From Candidatus Zixiibacteriota bacterium (GTDB lineage Bacteria > Zixibacteria > MSB-5A5 > GN15 > JAAZOE01), in contig JAQVRW010000006.1 in assembly GCA_028700875.1 (NCBI GenBank), forward strand, positions 1 through 22,371: a stretch of 22,371 nt of DNA. Reading direction: 5' to 3'. A program made the position numbers and the translations under genes. The notes under the pieces were generated by a model. The model was given only the letters and a program-made list of their open reading frames with translations. It ran no database searches and was not told the DNA's origin. Each line of letters begins with the position of its first letter. The stretch's first letter is position 1. Positions 1-6,920 of this stretch are shown piece by piece.

Positions 1-128
1 AGGGCCGTCACCCGCCGGGCAGGGATATCCATGGAAACATCGAACAACGCCTGCACCCGGCTATAAAAGAAATCCAGGCCGCGGACGCTGACGATGAGCT
101 TTTCACCGTTCAGGATGTCGGTTACCAT
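1..128 (-). CDS. pstB: Phosphate ABC transporter ATP-binding protein PstB, N-terminal fragment
   Basis: This is the ATPase subunit that powers PstSCA-dependent phosphate import on the cytoplasmic face of the inner membrane. Only the first 42 codons are present; the gene leaves the window at its left edge. The visible translation contains ALFDVSMDIPARRVTA, the usual PstB lead-in to the Walker A P-loop, which would come just after the edge. The chosen ATG (complement of 126-128) overlaps the pstA stop codon by 7 nt, which fits translational coupling and the conserved S-C-A-B gene order. No ATPase motif is visible, so the call rests on the lead-in sequence and the operon context. Another ABC ATPase is possible but unlikely. 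Confidence 0.88.
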   Translation of the reverse strand, partial: MVTDILNGEKLIVSVRGLDFFYSRVQALFDVSMDIPARRVTA

Positions 129-976
129 CGTTGTCTCTTTCTGATCCGTATTCGCAACCATATCGCCGCCGCATTGACCATTAATACCAGGGCCAGCAGC
201 ACGAACGCCGTCCCGTACTGCATCGGCCGTATCTGTTCGGCATTGGGATGCTGGGTCGCCAGAACGTACAGGTGATACGGCAGGGCCATCACCTGGTCGA
301 AAATCGAGTTGGGCAGGTTCGGCAGGTAAAACGCCGCCACGGTCAACAGAATCGGGGCGGTCTCTCCCGCCGCCCGGCCGATGCCCAGGATCGAACCGGT
401 CAGCATCCCCGGCACCGCGTGCGGCAGGACGTTCTTGTATATCGTTTCCCATTTCGTAGCTCCCAAAGCGAGACTCCCCTCGCGCAGCGACATCGGCACC
501 GCCCGCAAGGCCTCCTCGCTGGATACGATGATAGTCGGCAGGGTCATACAGGCCAGAGTCAACGACCCGGCCAGAAGCGATGCCCCCATGTGCATGAACA
601 GTACGAATAGTCCCAGCCCGAACAACCCGTATACGATCGACGGAACCCCGGCCAGTGTGATGATGGCCATCCGGATCGTTTCGGTGAACCGGTTGCGGCG
701 GGAATATTCGGAAAGATAAATGGCCGTGGCCATGCCCAACGGCAACGCCACCGCGATGGTCCCGGTGACCAACAGAAACGTGCCCACGATGGCCGGAAAA
801 ATTCCCCCAGCGGCGCCGCCCCGGCGGGGATAGTCGGTCAGGAAATGCCAATTGATAGCCGGCAGACCGTTCCGGATGATATCGAAGACGATATATCCGG
901 TCACCGCCACGGTCGAGTAGGCGATGATCCGAATCATCCAGAACCAGAAAGCGTCATGTCGGCGGCGCGGTTTCAT
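122..976 (-). CDS. pstA: Phosphate ABC transporter permease PstA
   Basis: This is one of the two integral membrane subunits of the high-affinity phosphate importer; it pairs with PstC. The 284-residue protein is of normal family length. It has about six hydrophobic segments and a cytoplasmic EAA loop at about residues 166-191 (EGSLALGATKWETIYKN), which contacts PstB. I chose the ATG at 976, read as MKPRRRHDAF, rather than an in-frame ATG 24 codons upstream. The chosen ATG forms an ATGA overlap with the pstC stop, and the upstream extension would lie inside pstC without similarity to the family. A basic N-terminal stretch precedes the first membrane helix. The gene is followed by pstB with a 7-nt overlap. 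Confidence 0.95.
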   Translation of the reverse strand: MKPRRRHDAFWFWMIRIIAYSTVAVTGYIVFDIIRNGLPAINWHFLTDYPRRGGAAGGIFPAIVGTFLLVTGTIAVALPLGMATAIYLSEYSRRNRFTETIRMAIITLAGVPSIVYGLFGLGLFVLFMHMGASLLAGSLTLACMTLPTIIVSSEEALRAVPMSLREGSLALGATKWETIYKNVLPHAVPGMLTGSILGIGRAAGETAPILLTVAAFYLPNLPNSIFDQVMALPYHLYVLATQHPNAEQIRPMQYGTAFVLLALVLMVNAAAIWLRIRIRKRQRW

Positions 977-1836
977 TTTCTTCGCAACACTCTCTGAGCA
1001 ACAACGTTCAGGCCGAACGTGGCCGCCAGCAGAATCAGCCCGATACAAAACAAGGCGGCATAATGCACGCTGCCGAAAGCCACCTCGCCCATCTCGGCGG
1101 CGATAGTGGCGGTCATGGTGCGGACCGATTCAAACGGCGACAGGGTCAGTATGGCGGCATTGCCGGTGACCATCATGACGGCCATCGTCTCGCCGATGAC
1201 CCGTCCCATTCCCAGCATGACCGCCGCGACGATGCCCGAACGAGCGGCCGGGACGGTGACTTTCCAGATCGTTTCCAGGCGACTGGCCCCCAACGCCAGC
1301 GATGCTTCCTTGTAGGACTCCGGGACGCTGGTGATGGCGTCTTCGGAAATCGACATGATCGTGGGAATCGCCATCAGGGCCAGAAGCAACGCCCCGGTCA
1401 GGGCCGTCATGCCGGAACCGAGACCGAATATTTCTTTCACCAGCGGAGCGACAACCATCAGGCCGAAAAAGCCCAAAACGACCGATGGTATCCCGGCCAG
1501 AAGCTCAATAAACGGCTTGAGAAATTCCTTCTCCCCCCGACGGGCAATCTCGGCGACATACACCGCGCCGCAGACGCCAAACGGTATGGCGATAATCGTA
1601 GCCAAGACCGTCACCACAAGCGAACCGGTGATAAGCGGGATGACGCCGTAAAGCTCTTTCTGAAACGACACCGGCATCCAGCGGGTCCCGATCAGGTCGC
1701 TGATCCCGCGTTCCTTGAAAAACGGCAATGCCTCGCGGCCGAGAAAGAAAAAGATGAGGATGACGATAAGGACGGCCGTGGAGGCCGCCCCCGTCATGGT
1801 GAGTCGGACCGCTTTATCTTGCCAAGCCTTGTTCAT
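973..1836 (-). CDS. pstC: Phosphate ABC transporter permease PstC
   Basis: This is the second membrane subunit of the Pst phosphate importer and forms the translocation channel with PstA. It has 287 residues, an N-terminal helix at about 15-33, a periplasmic stretch, then a five-helix permease core. The EAA loop is at about 177-203 (EASLALGASRLETIWKV), and the GMGRVIGET motif that follows is typical of PstC/PstA. The ATG at 1836 lies directly next to the pstS stop codon with no intervening base. The 3' end overlaps pstA as ATGA. The tight spacing indicates a single transcript and coupled translation. Nothing in the sequence suggests loss of function. Confidence 0.95.
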   Translation of the reverse strand: MNKAWQDKAVRLTMTGAASTAVLIVILIFFFLGREALPFFKERGISDLIGTRWMPVSFQKELYGVIPLITGSLVVTVLATIIAIPFGVCGAVYVAEIARRGEKEFLKPFIELLAGIPSVVLGFFGLMVVAPLVKEIFGLGSGMTALTGALLLALMAIPTIMSISEDAITSVPESYKEASLALGASRLETIWKVTVPAARSGIVAAVMLGMGRVIGETMAVMMVTGNAAILTLSPFESVRTMTATIAAEMGEVAFGSVHYAALFCIGLILLAATFGLNVVAQRVLRRK

Positions 1837-2718
1837 CTACTTAACCGGCACGTATCCCGTCTCCACGGCGATCTTCTGCCCTTCAGGGCTGAGACAGAAG
1901 TCGATGAAATTCTTGATTTGCCCTTCCGGAGTTCCCTTGGTGTAGAGGTACAGACCGCGGGCGATGGAGTACGTCCCGGAGATAACCGTGGCCTCGGAGG
2001 GCACGACCGCCGGAGCATCGGCATCCGCCTTGACCGCCAGCATCTTCACTTTCCCCTTGCTTTCGACCGCGTACCCCAGTCCGACATAACCGATCGCCCA
2101 TTTGTCCGCGCCGACCGACTGCACAATGGCCGAAGTCGCCGGCATCAACCGGGCTTCCACCGTGTAATCTTTCAATTTGAGTACGTGTTCCTGGAAAAAG
2201 ACATAGGTCACGGAACTGGATTCCCGCGACAAGACGATAATCTTATGATCCGGGCCGCCCAGTTGAGTCCAGTTGGTGTAGGCGCCGGTGTAAATCTTGG
2301 CGATCTGCTCCTGGGTCAGTTCCGAAATCGGGTTGGCCGGATTGACGATTACGGCGATACCGTCGCGAGCGACCACGTTCCGGGTCGGCTCGATCCCCTT
2401 AGCCCTGGCATCCGCGATCTCCTTCTCTTTCATATCACGCGAGGCACTGCAGATATCGGTGGTGCCGTTCAACAACGCCGCAATACCGGTTCCCGATCCG
2501 CCACCGGTCACGGATATGTCGGCCTCCGGGTATTTGTTCATGAACGCCTCGGCCCAGCTCGACACCAGCTGAACCATGGTATCCGAGCCTTTAATGGAAA
2601 CCGGTTTCGGGCGCTCGGCGGCCAGGGTCAGACCGAAAAACCCGCCAATTGACACGAAAACAAACAGGGCTGTCAGTACGGCAGCGTAGCCTCTGAGGGT
2701 GATTCTCATACGGTCCAT
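1837..2718 (-). CDS. pstS: Periplasmic phosphate-binding protein PstS
   Basis: This protein captures inorganic phosphate in the periplasm and delivers it to PstCA. Its 293 residues begin with a signal peptide: a basic start, a hydrophobic core at about 10-32 and probable cleavage after LAA near residue 34. No lipobox cysteine is seen. The ligand-contact segments of the short PstS family are present in order: GSDTM (44-48), GGGSGTGI (72-79), SRD (93-95), RDG (118-120) and SRESSS (164-169). A good ribosome-binding site (AAGGAG, complement of about 2725-2730) sits before the ATG at 2718. It is the first gene of the pstSCAB unit, downstream of the sensor kinase on the same strand, separated by 296 nt that probably hold its promoter. 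Confidence 0.95.
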   Translation of the reverse strand: MDRMRITLRGYAAVLTALFVFVSIGGFFGLTLAAERPKPVSIKGSDTMVQLVSSWAEAFMNKYPEADISVTGGGSGTGIAALLNGTTDICSASRDMKEKEIADARAKGIEPTRNVVARDGIAVIVNPANPISELTQEQIAKIYTGAYTNWTQLGGPDHKIIVLSRESSSVTYVFFQEHVLKLKDYTVEARLMPATSAIVQSVGADKWAIGYVGLGYAVESKGKVKMLAVKADADAPAVVPSEATVISGTYSIARGLYLYTKGTPEGQIKNFIDFCLSPEGQKIAVETGYVPVK

Positions 2719-3014
2719 GATTCTCTCCTTTTCAAACCGTTAGTCCCGTGATCCACCCCTTAATACCATACGGATATTTGGAATGTGTTAGGAACGGATG
2801 CGTTTTCGGTTGCAGGGAAATAACGATGGCAGAAAGCCAATGTGCCCCGCACAGCCTTAACGGATTGCTAAAGAACAACTTGCCCCACCCCGAGGCACTT
2901 ATGTGATCGACAGATATCCACATCTGCCGGGAGTTCTTGCCTACGAAAGAGCGTCGATTTACCCCATGATAAACAAGGCTGTATAGCTTTTTCAACACTC
3001 CCTATCGTCGAGGG
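2719..3014 (-). promoter_or_regulatory. Leader and probable promoter region of pstSCAB
   Basis: This 296-nt gap separates the kinase stop from the pstS start and should hold the pst promoter. Read on the minus strand, a possible extended -10 element (TGG-TATTAA, complement of about 2760-2768) lies some 40 nt before the pstS ATG, but no convincing -35 accompanies it. I looked for tandem PhoB boxes (11-nt-spaced CTGTCAT-like repeats) and saw none that match. A short dyad CAGAT-N6-ATCTG occupies 2911-2926. One minus-strand frame (2732-2998) stays open for 88 codons, but it lacks a ribosome-binding site and recognisable similarity, so I do not call it a gene. Confidence 0.4.
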
Positions 3015-4799
3015 TCAGGACTTGACCGATCCCCTTGGCAGGTGGATCGAAAAGGTACTCCCTTTGCCAATCGTGCTGGCCACCTCGACCTTCCCCCCAT
3101 GGATCTGGACGATATGCTTGACAATCGACAGGCCCAGACCCGTTCCGCCCGCTGTCCGGCTCCGCGCCCGATCCACCCGGTAGAACCGTTCGAATAGTCG
3201 GGGCAGGTGCTCGGATGATATCCCCACCCCCTGGTCGATGACCCGAATGATCGTTTCCTCGGCCGTCTGAGCAACCTCGACCACGACGGTTTTGCCCGCT
3301 TCGCTGTAGTTTATGGCGTTGTCGATGAGATTGACCAGCGCCTGTTCCAATAGCGGCGGATTGATGGCGGCGTTGGTTTCCATATTACCGGCGGTCTCCA
3401 GCCGAATCCCTTTCCGGTCGGCCTTATACGCGCAGACTTCCATGGCAGTGGCGATGACCCCTCCGAGAGGGACTTGAGCCAGGGCAACTTCCGCCCGCTC
3501 CTGCTCCTGCTCCACCTGCGAAAGAGTCAGCAGATCATCGATGATGGCGTTCAAACGGTCAGTCTGACGAAGAATGATCCCCAGGAAATTCCGTAACTCC
3601 GCCGGATCGGTGACGCTCCCCTCTAACAACGTCTCCGCAAATCCTTTGATCGAAGTCACCGGAGTCTTCAGTTCATGCGAGACGTTGGCAACAAAATCAC
3701 GGCGAACGACCTCCAACCGCCGAAGGCGGGTGATATCATTCAGGACGACCACCGCCCCGATGGCCTTGTCGGCGGCATCGCGCAGGATCGACCCCTGGAC
3801 TTGGAAATATCGTTCTTCCCGGCCGCCGGCGACCAGCTCCCGTTCCGCGGGGCCGTCCCCGGACAACACTTGACCCACGAATCGGTGCAGATCAGAGTTG
3901 CGGATGATCTCATGCAGGAACCTGCCGGATACATCCTCGGACGCCACCGCAAACATCCGCCGGGCCGCTTGGTTCAGACTGATAATCCGTTCCTCGCGAT
4001 CGACCGCCACGACCCCCTCGACCATACTGGCCAGCACCGCCTCTTGTTCGTTCCGTTGCCGAAGTATTTCCTCGATATGGTCGTGCAATTGCCGGGCCAT
4101 GTGGTTCATCGCCTCGGCCACCCGGCCGATCTCCGCGACATCCGAGGTCGCGATCGGATTGGTCAATTCTCCCCTGGCGAATCGATCCGCTCCGAGCCGG
4201 AGCGTGTCCAACGGCCGCCGGATTCGCCGGGCGGCGATAAGGCTGGCTATGGCCGCCAGGACTACCGCCGCGGCCCCCCCCAGGGCGATTTTATGATAAG
4301 CGGAATGCAGCGTTTCATCCAGACGCGACAACGGCAGCGATCCCCGGATGATCCCGATGGTTTTGCCTTCATGGGTCAACGGCGCCGCGACATACATCAT
4401 GTCCCGTTGCAAAGTATAGCTGAAGCGAACCGCCTCGCCTCTCCCCGTGGACAAGGCCTCGATCACCTCCCGCCGGTCACCATGATTATCCATGGAATCG
4501 GGATTTCGTTCCGAATCGCCGACCACCTTGCCGGAGGTCAGGACGATCGTCATCCGTGTGCCCGAGCTTTGTTCCAAATGCCGACATACCTCTTCGATCC
4601 GAGGGTACTCCTCGGTCGTGAGTAACGCGACGAATTCGTCTTTGACCATCTCGATGCGGGCTTTGAGGTCATCGGCCGTCTGAGTCAGGTAAAATCGGCG
4701 CAATGTCAACGATGAGTACACCGTGACGACCACTACCACGGCTACGGCAATGATCAGAAACCAGGGATACAACCGCCAGATTAATTGTTTGCGCCGCAT
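3015..4799 (-). CDS. phoR: PhoR-type phosphate sensor histidine kinase
   Basis: This membrane histidine kinase probably senses phosphate limitation through the adjacent Pst system and phosphorylates a PhoB-type regulator. Its 594 residues show TM1 (about 11-33), an extracytoplasmic region (34-168), TM2 (about 171-190), HAMP (191-245) and PAS (about 250-358). A HisKA domain follows with H375 in FVANVSHELKTP, then an ATPase domain: N box VNLIDNAINYS (489-499), G1 IDQGVGI (521-527), F box LFERFYRVD (535-543) and G2 GGTGLGLS (551-558). All catalytic motifs look intact. The H-box region closely resembles PhoR. AAGGA (complement of 4806-4810) is the ribosome-binding site. No response regulator gene lies in the window. 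The assignment to phosphate rests on context plus resemblance; a related WalK/ResE-type kinase is the alternative. Confidence 0.85.
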   Translation of the reverse strand: MRRKQLIWRLYPWFLIIAVAVVVVVTVYSSLTLRRFYLTQTADDLKARIEMVKDEFVALLTTEEYPRIEEVCRHLEQSSGTRMTIVLTSGKVVGDSERNPDSMDNHGDRREVIEALSTGRGEAVRFSYTLQRDMMYVAAPLTHEGKTIGIIRGSLPLSRLDETLHSAYHKIALGGAAAVVLAAIASLIAARRIRRPLDTLRLGADRFARGELTNPIATSDVAEIGRVAEAMNHMARQLHDHIEEILRQRNEQEAVLASMVEGVVAVDREERIISLNQAARRMFAVASEDVSGRFLHEIIRNSDLHRFVGQVLSGDGPAERELVAGGREERYFQVQGSILRDAADKAIGAVVVLNDITRLRRLEVVRRDFVANVSHELKTPVTSIKGFAETLLEGSVTDPAELRNFLGIILRQTDRLNAIIDDLLTLSQVEQEQERAEVALAQVPLGGVIATAMEVCAYKADRKGIRLETAGNMETNAAINPPLLEQALVNLIDNAINYSEAGKTVVVEVAQTAEETIIRVIDQGVGISSEHLPRLFERFYRVDRARSRTAGGTGLGLSIVKHIVQIHGGKVEVASTIGKGSTFSIHLPRGSVKS

Positions 4800-4983
4800 C
4801 TCATTTCCTTTTCAGCAGTCACACTAGACAGCCATTCCGTACGACTGGAAGAACCATCTTCCTGCCGAAACAATATAGACGCCGTCGGAAGCGGAATCAA
4901 GTCCAATCCTCTTTCTCGGCCCCAACCGAAACTCATTATCGTTAAGCCGATTACCGGCCAGCCGCGAATGAGCCGGATTGCCC

Positions 4984-5012
4984 TTGACCGTTTGTTCAGA
5001 TTGTGTTAAAAT
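4984..5012 (+). promoter_or_regulatory. Sigma70-type promoter of the DUF47-pit unit
   Basis: The -35 box TTGACC (4984-4989) and -10 box TAAAAT (5007-5012) are separated by exactly 17 nt. Each matches the sigma70 consensus at five of six positions. Transcription would start near 5019, giving a leader of about 67 nt before the ATG at 5086. The region lies in the 286-nt gap between the divergent kinase gene and the DUF47 gene. I saw no comparably good promoter for the kinase on the opposite strand. Confidence 0.7.
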
Positions 5013-5028
5013 CCCCTTTGATTTTAAC
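5005..5028. promoter_or_regulatory. Perfect 9-bp inverted repeat over the -10 box (candidate operator)
   Basis: GTTAAAATC (5005-5013) and GATTTTAAC (5020-5028) are perfect reverse complements separated by CCCTTT. The left arm contains the -10 hexamer, and the right arm begins at the expected transcription start. A dimeric repressor bound here would block RNA polymerase. The AT-rich arms make a terminator function unlikely, and no T-run follows. The regulator is unknown. Confidence 0.6.
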
Positions 5029-5085
5029 CGGGTTCGCGGATACGAACGCACCGGATGGATTCGAAACTGAACGGCCGGAGTCGCC

Positions 5086-5715
5086 ATGTTTAAACGGTTA
5101 TTGCCTAGGGAAACCAGTTTCTTCGACTTCTTCGAGCAACATAGCAAGTTATCGATTGAGGTCTCCAAAGAGCTTAATGCCATCGCCGTCAACCCCGACG
5201 AATTGGCCGGACGGGCCGCCCGTATCAAAGAAATCGAGCACGAGGCGGATGAAATCACCCATCACTGCATCGATGCTCTCCATCGCACCTTCATCACCCC
5301 CATCGACCGCGGGGATATCCATCGGTTGATCCGGCGTCTCGACGACATCATCGACTGCGTCGATTCGGCGACCCAGCGCATGATTCTCTATGAAATCGCC
5401 CATATCCGCCCCGAGTTCCACAAATTCACGGAAGTCCTGATCAAGGCCACGACCGGCATCGACGGCGCCATCCACAGCCTGCGCGACCTGAGACACGGGG
5501 AGAAAGCGATCGAGAAATGGTGCACGGACATCTACAGCGCCGAGAAGGAAAGCGACGATATCCTGCGGGCGGCGCTGGCGAAGTTGTTCAACGAAGAGAA
5601 AGAAGCCATTCTCGTTCTCAAGTGGAAAGGTATCTTCGAACGTCTGGAGAAGGCCGCCGACCGCTGTGAAGAGGTGGCCAACATCGTCGAAGGCATAGTG
5701 ATCGAGGCCTCCTAA
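5086..5715 (+). CDS. DUF47/PhoU-like Pit accessory protein
   Basis: This cytoplasmic all-helical protein belongs to the DUF47 family, relatives of PhoU encoded next to Pit permeases and thought to modulate their activity. Its 209 residues match the family length. It has two PhoU-like three-helix halves with acidic metal-binding-type motifs: EIEHEADE (49-56) in the first half and AADRCEEVANIVEG near the C-terminus. No signal peptide or membrane helix is seen. GGAG at 5077-5080, 5 nt before the ATG, supports the start. The pit gene follows after only 2 nt, so the two are surely co-transcribed. The family's role as Pit regulator is known from context and a few studies; the mechanism here is inferred. 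Confidence 0.9.
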   Translation: MFKRLLPRETSFFDFFEQHSKLSIEVSKELNAIAVNPDELAGRAARIKEIEHEADEITHHCIDALHRTFITPIDRGDIHRLIRRLDDIIDCVDSATQRMILYEIAHIRPEFHKFTEVLIKATTGIDGAIHSLRDLRHGEKAIEKWCTDIYSAEKESDDILRAALAKLFNEEKEAILVLKWKGIFERLEKAADRCEEVANIVEGIVIEAS

Positions 5716-5717
5716 CC

Positions 5718-6749
5718 ATGACTCCCCTCATGTTCGTCATTATCGGGACGGTGGCGGTCGCCCTGATTTTCGACGTCATCAACGGTTTTCACGATTCGGC
5801 CAATTCCATCGCCACCGTCGTCTCGACCCGCGTGCTGAGTCCCAAGATTGCCGTCTTATGGGCCGCTTTTTTCAATTTCGTCGCCATGTTCATTTTCGCC
5901 CCCCGCGTCGCCGACACCATCGCCAAAATCGTCAAGATCGACGGTCGGGACACGGTCTATGTCTATGTCGTTCTGGCCGGACTGATAGGGGCGATCGTCT
6001 GGGATCTGATCACCTGGTGGTTGGGATTGCCGACCAGTTCATCGCATGCCCTTATAGGGGGTGTGGCCGGAGCCGGTTTGGCCTATAAGGGCCTGGATGT
6101 CATTCGCTGGGGTAACATCTGGAAGACCGTTCAATTCATTCCCCTGGCGCCGCTGATTGGTCTGGTCGCCGCGTTCTTCGTCATGATCATCATTTCCTGG
6201 ATATTTCGCCGATGGCGGCCGCAAGAGGTCGACCGGCTGTTCCGGAAAGGACAATTATTCTCGGCCGCCCTCTATTCGCTGGGCCACGGCGGCAACGACG
6301 CCCAGAAAACCATGGGCATCATCATGGCCCTGCTGATGGCCGGCGGAATCATGAATCCCGACACCCAGCTTTCCCTCCTGCATCTCAACACCATGTGGAT
6401 CATTCTCTCGTGTCATCTGGCTATGGCCATCGGTACCGCCTTCGGCGGCTGGCGAATCGTCAAGACCATGGGCATGAAAATCACCAAGCTTAAACCGGTC
6501 GGAGGTTTCTGCGCCGAGACCGCCGGCGCGATGACCCTGTTCATTGCCACCAATATGGGCGTCCCCGTCTCCACCACGCATACTATTACCGGCGCGATCG
6601 TCGGCGTCGGCACTACCGACAGGCTATCGGGCATCAAGTGGGGCGTGGCCCAGCGGATCGTCTGGGCCTGGATATTCACCATCCCCGCCGCCGGCCTCGT
6701 GTCGGCCGGATGTTTTTACCTCATCAAAGCCCTTCATACCGGCTTTTAA
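5718..6749 (+). CDS. pit: Low-affinity inorganic phosphate transporter, Pit family
   Basis: This inner-membrane permease imports phosphate, as a metal-phosphate complex with H+ or with Na+ in the wider PiT family. The 343-residue protein is of the short bacterial class. It shows the inverted-repeat signatures: GFHDSANS (23-30), GLPTSSSHALIGG (103-115), GHGGNDAQKTMG (189-200) and GVPVSTTHTITGA (281-293). About nine to ten hydrophobic segments are visible. It starts 2 nt after the DUF47 stop, in the arrangement usual for this pair. The divergent PhoR/Pst block suggests the cell switches between the two uptake systems with phosphate supply. Transport of sulfate or another oxyanion cannot be excluded from sequence alone. 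Confidence 0.93.
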   Translation: MTPLMFVIIGTVAVALIFDVINGFHDSANSIATVVSTRVLSPKIAVLWAAFFNFVAMFIFAPRVADTIAKIVKIDGRDTVYVYVVLAGLIGAIVWDLITWWLGLPTSSSHALIGGVAGAGLAYKGLDVIRWGNIWKTVQFIPLAPLIGLVAAFFVMIIISWIFRRWRPQEVDRLFRKGQLFSAALYSLGHGGNDAQKTMGIIMALLMAGGIMNPDTQLSLLHLNTMWIILSCHLAMAIGTAFGGWRIVKTMGMKITKLKPVGGFCAETAGAMTLFIATNMGVPVSTTHTITGAIVGVGTTDRLSGIKWGVAQRIVWAWIFTIPAAGLVSAGCFYLIKALHTGF

Positions 6750-6757
6750 ATTTCCCC

Positions 6758-6788
6758 TTGACTACCCACTCCCCACCTAGGGTATATT
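6758..6788 (+). promoter_or_regulatory. Possible promoter of the exported-protein gene
   Basis: TTGACT (6758-6763) and TATATT (6783-6788) are 19 nt apart, longer than the ideal 17, in the 171-nt gap between pit and the next gene. The start would leave an untranslated leader of about 125 nt. A GGGAGGGG ribosome-binding stretch sits at about 6902-6910, before the ATG at 6921. I saw no intrinsic terminator for pit in this gap. Confidence 0.4.
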
Positions 6789-6920
6789 ATCCATTATAGT
6801 GGCCCATATAGTTGTCGATATGACCTTTGCCCGATCGGTGGAGGCTCACGATAGTATCTTGTCTGCGTTGAACCAATTTGGGCGGGATACCTGTGGTTCT
6901 TGGGAGGGGATAATTGAATC

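Noticed and set aside
1063..2652. Plus-strand open frame (529 codons) across pstC and pstS
   Set aside because: It is antisense to two certain genes and crosses their boundary. The translation is low-complexity and compositional.
2914..2922. DnaA-box-like ATATCCACA
   Set aside because: It is a single near-match with one mismatch to TTATCCACA, without clustered boxes, an AT-rich unwinding region or dnaA/dnaN neighbours.
2732..2998. Minus-strand open frame (88 codons) upstream of pstS
   Set aside because: There is no ribosome-binding site or recognised domain, and an 88-codon frame among six frames is not statistically striking. It is kept only as a low-interest observation.
4824..5258. Minus-strand open frame (144 codons) between the kinase and the DUF47 gene
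   Set aside because: It overlaps the start of the conserved DUF47 gene and its promoter, and shows no family resemblance or ribosome-binding site.
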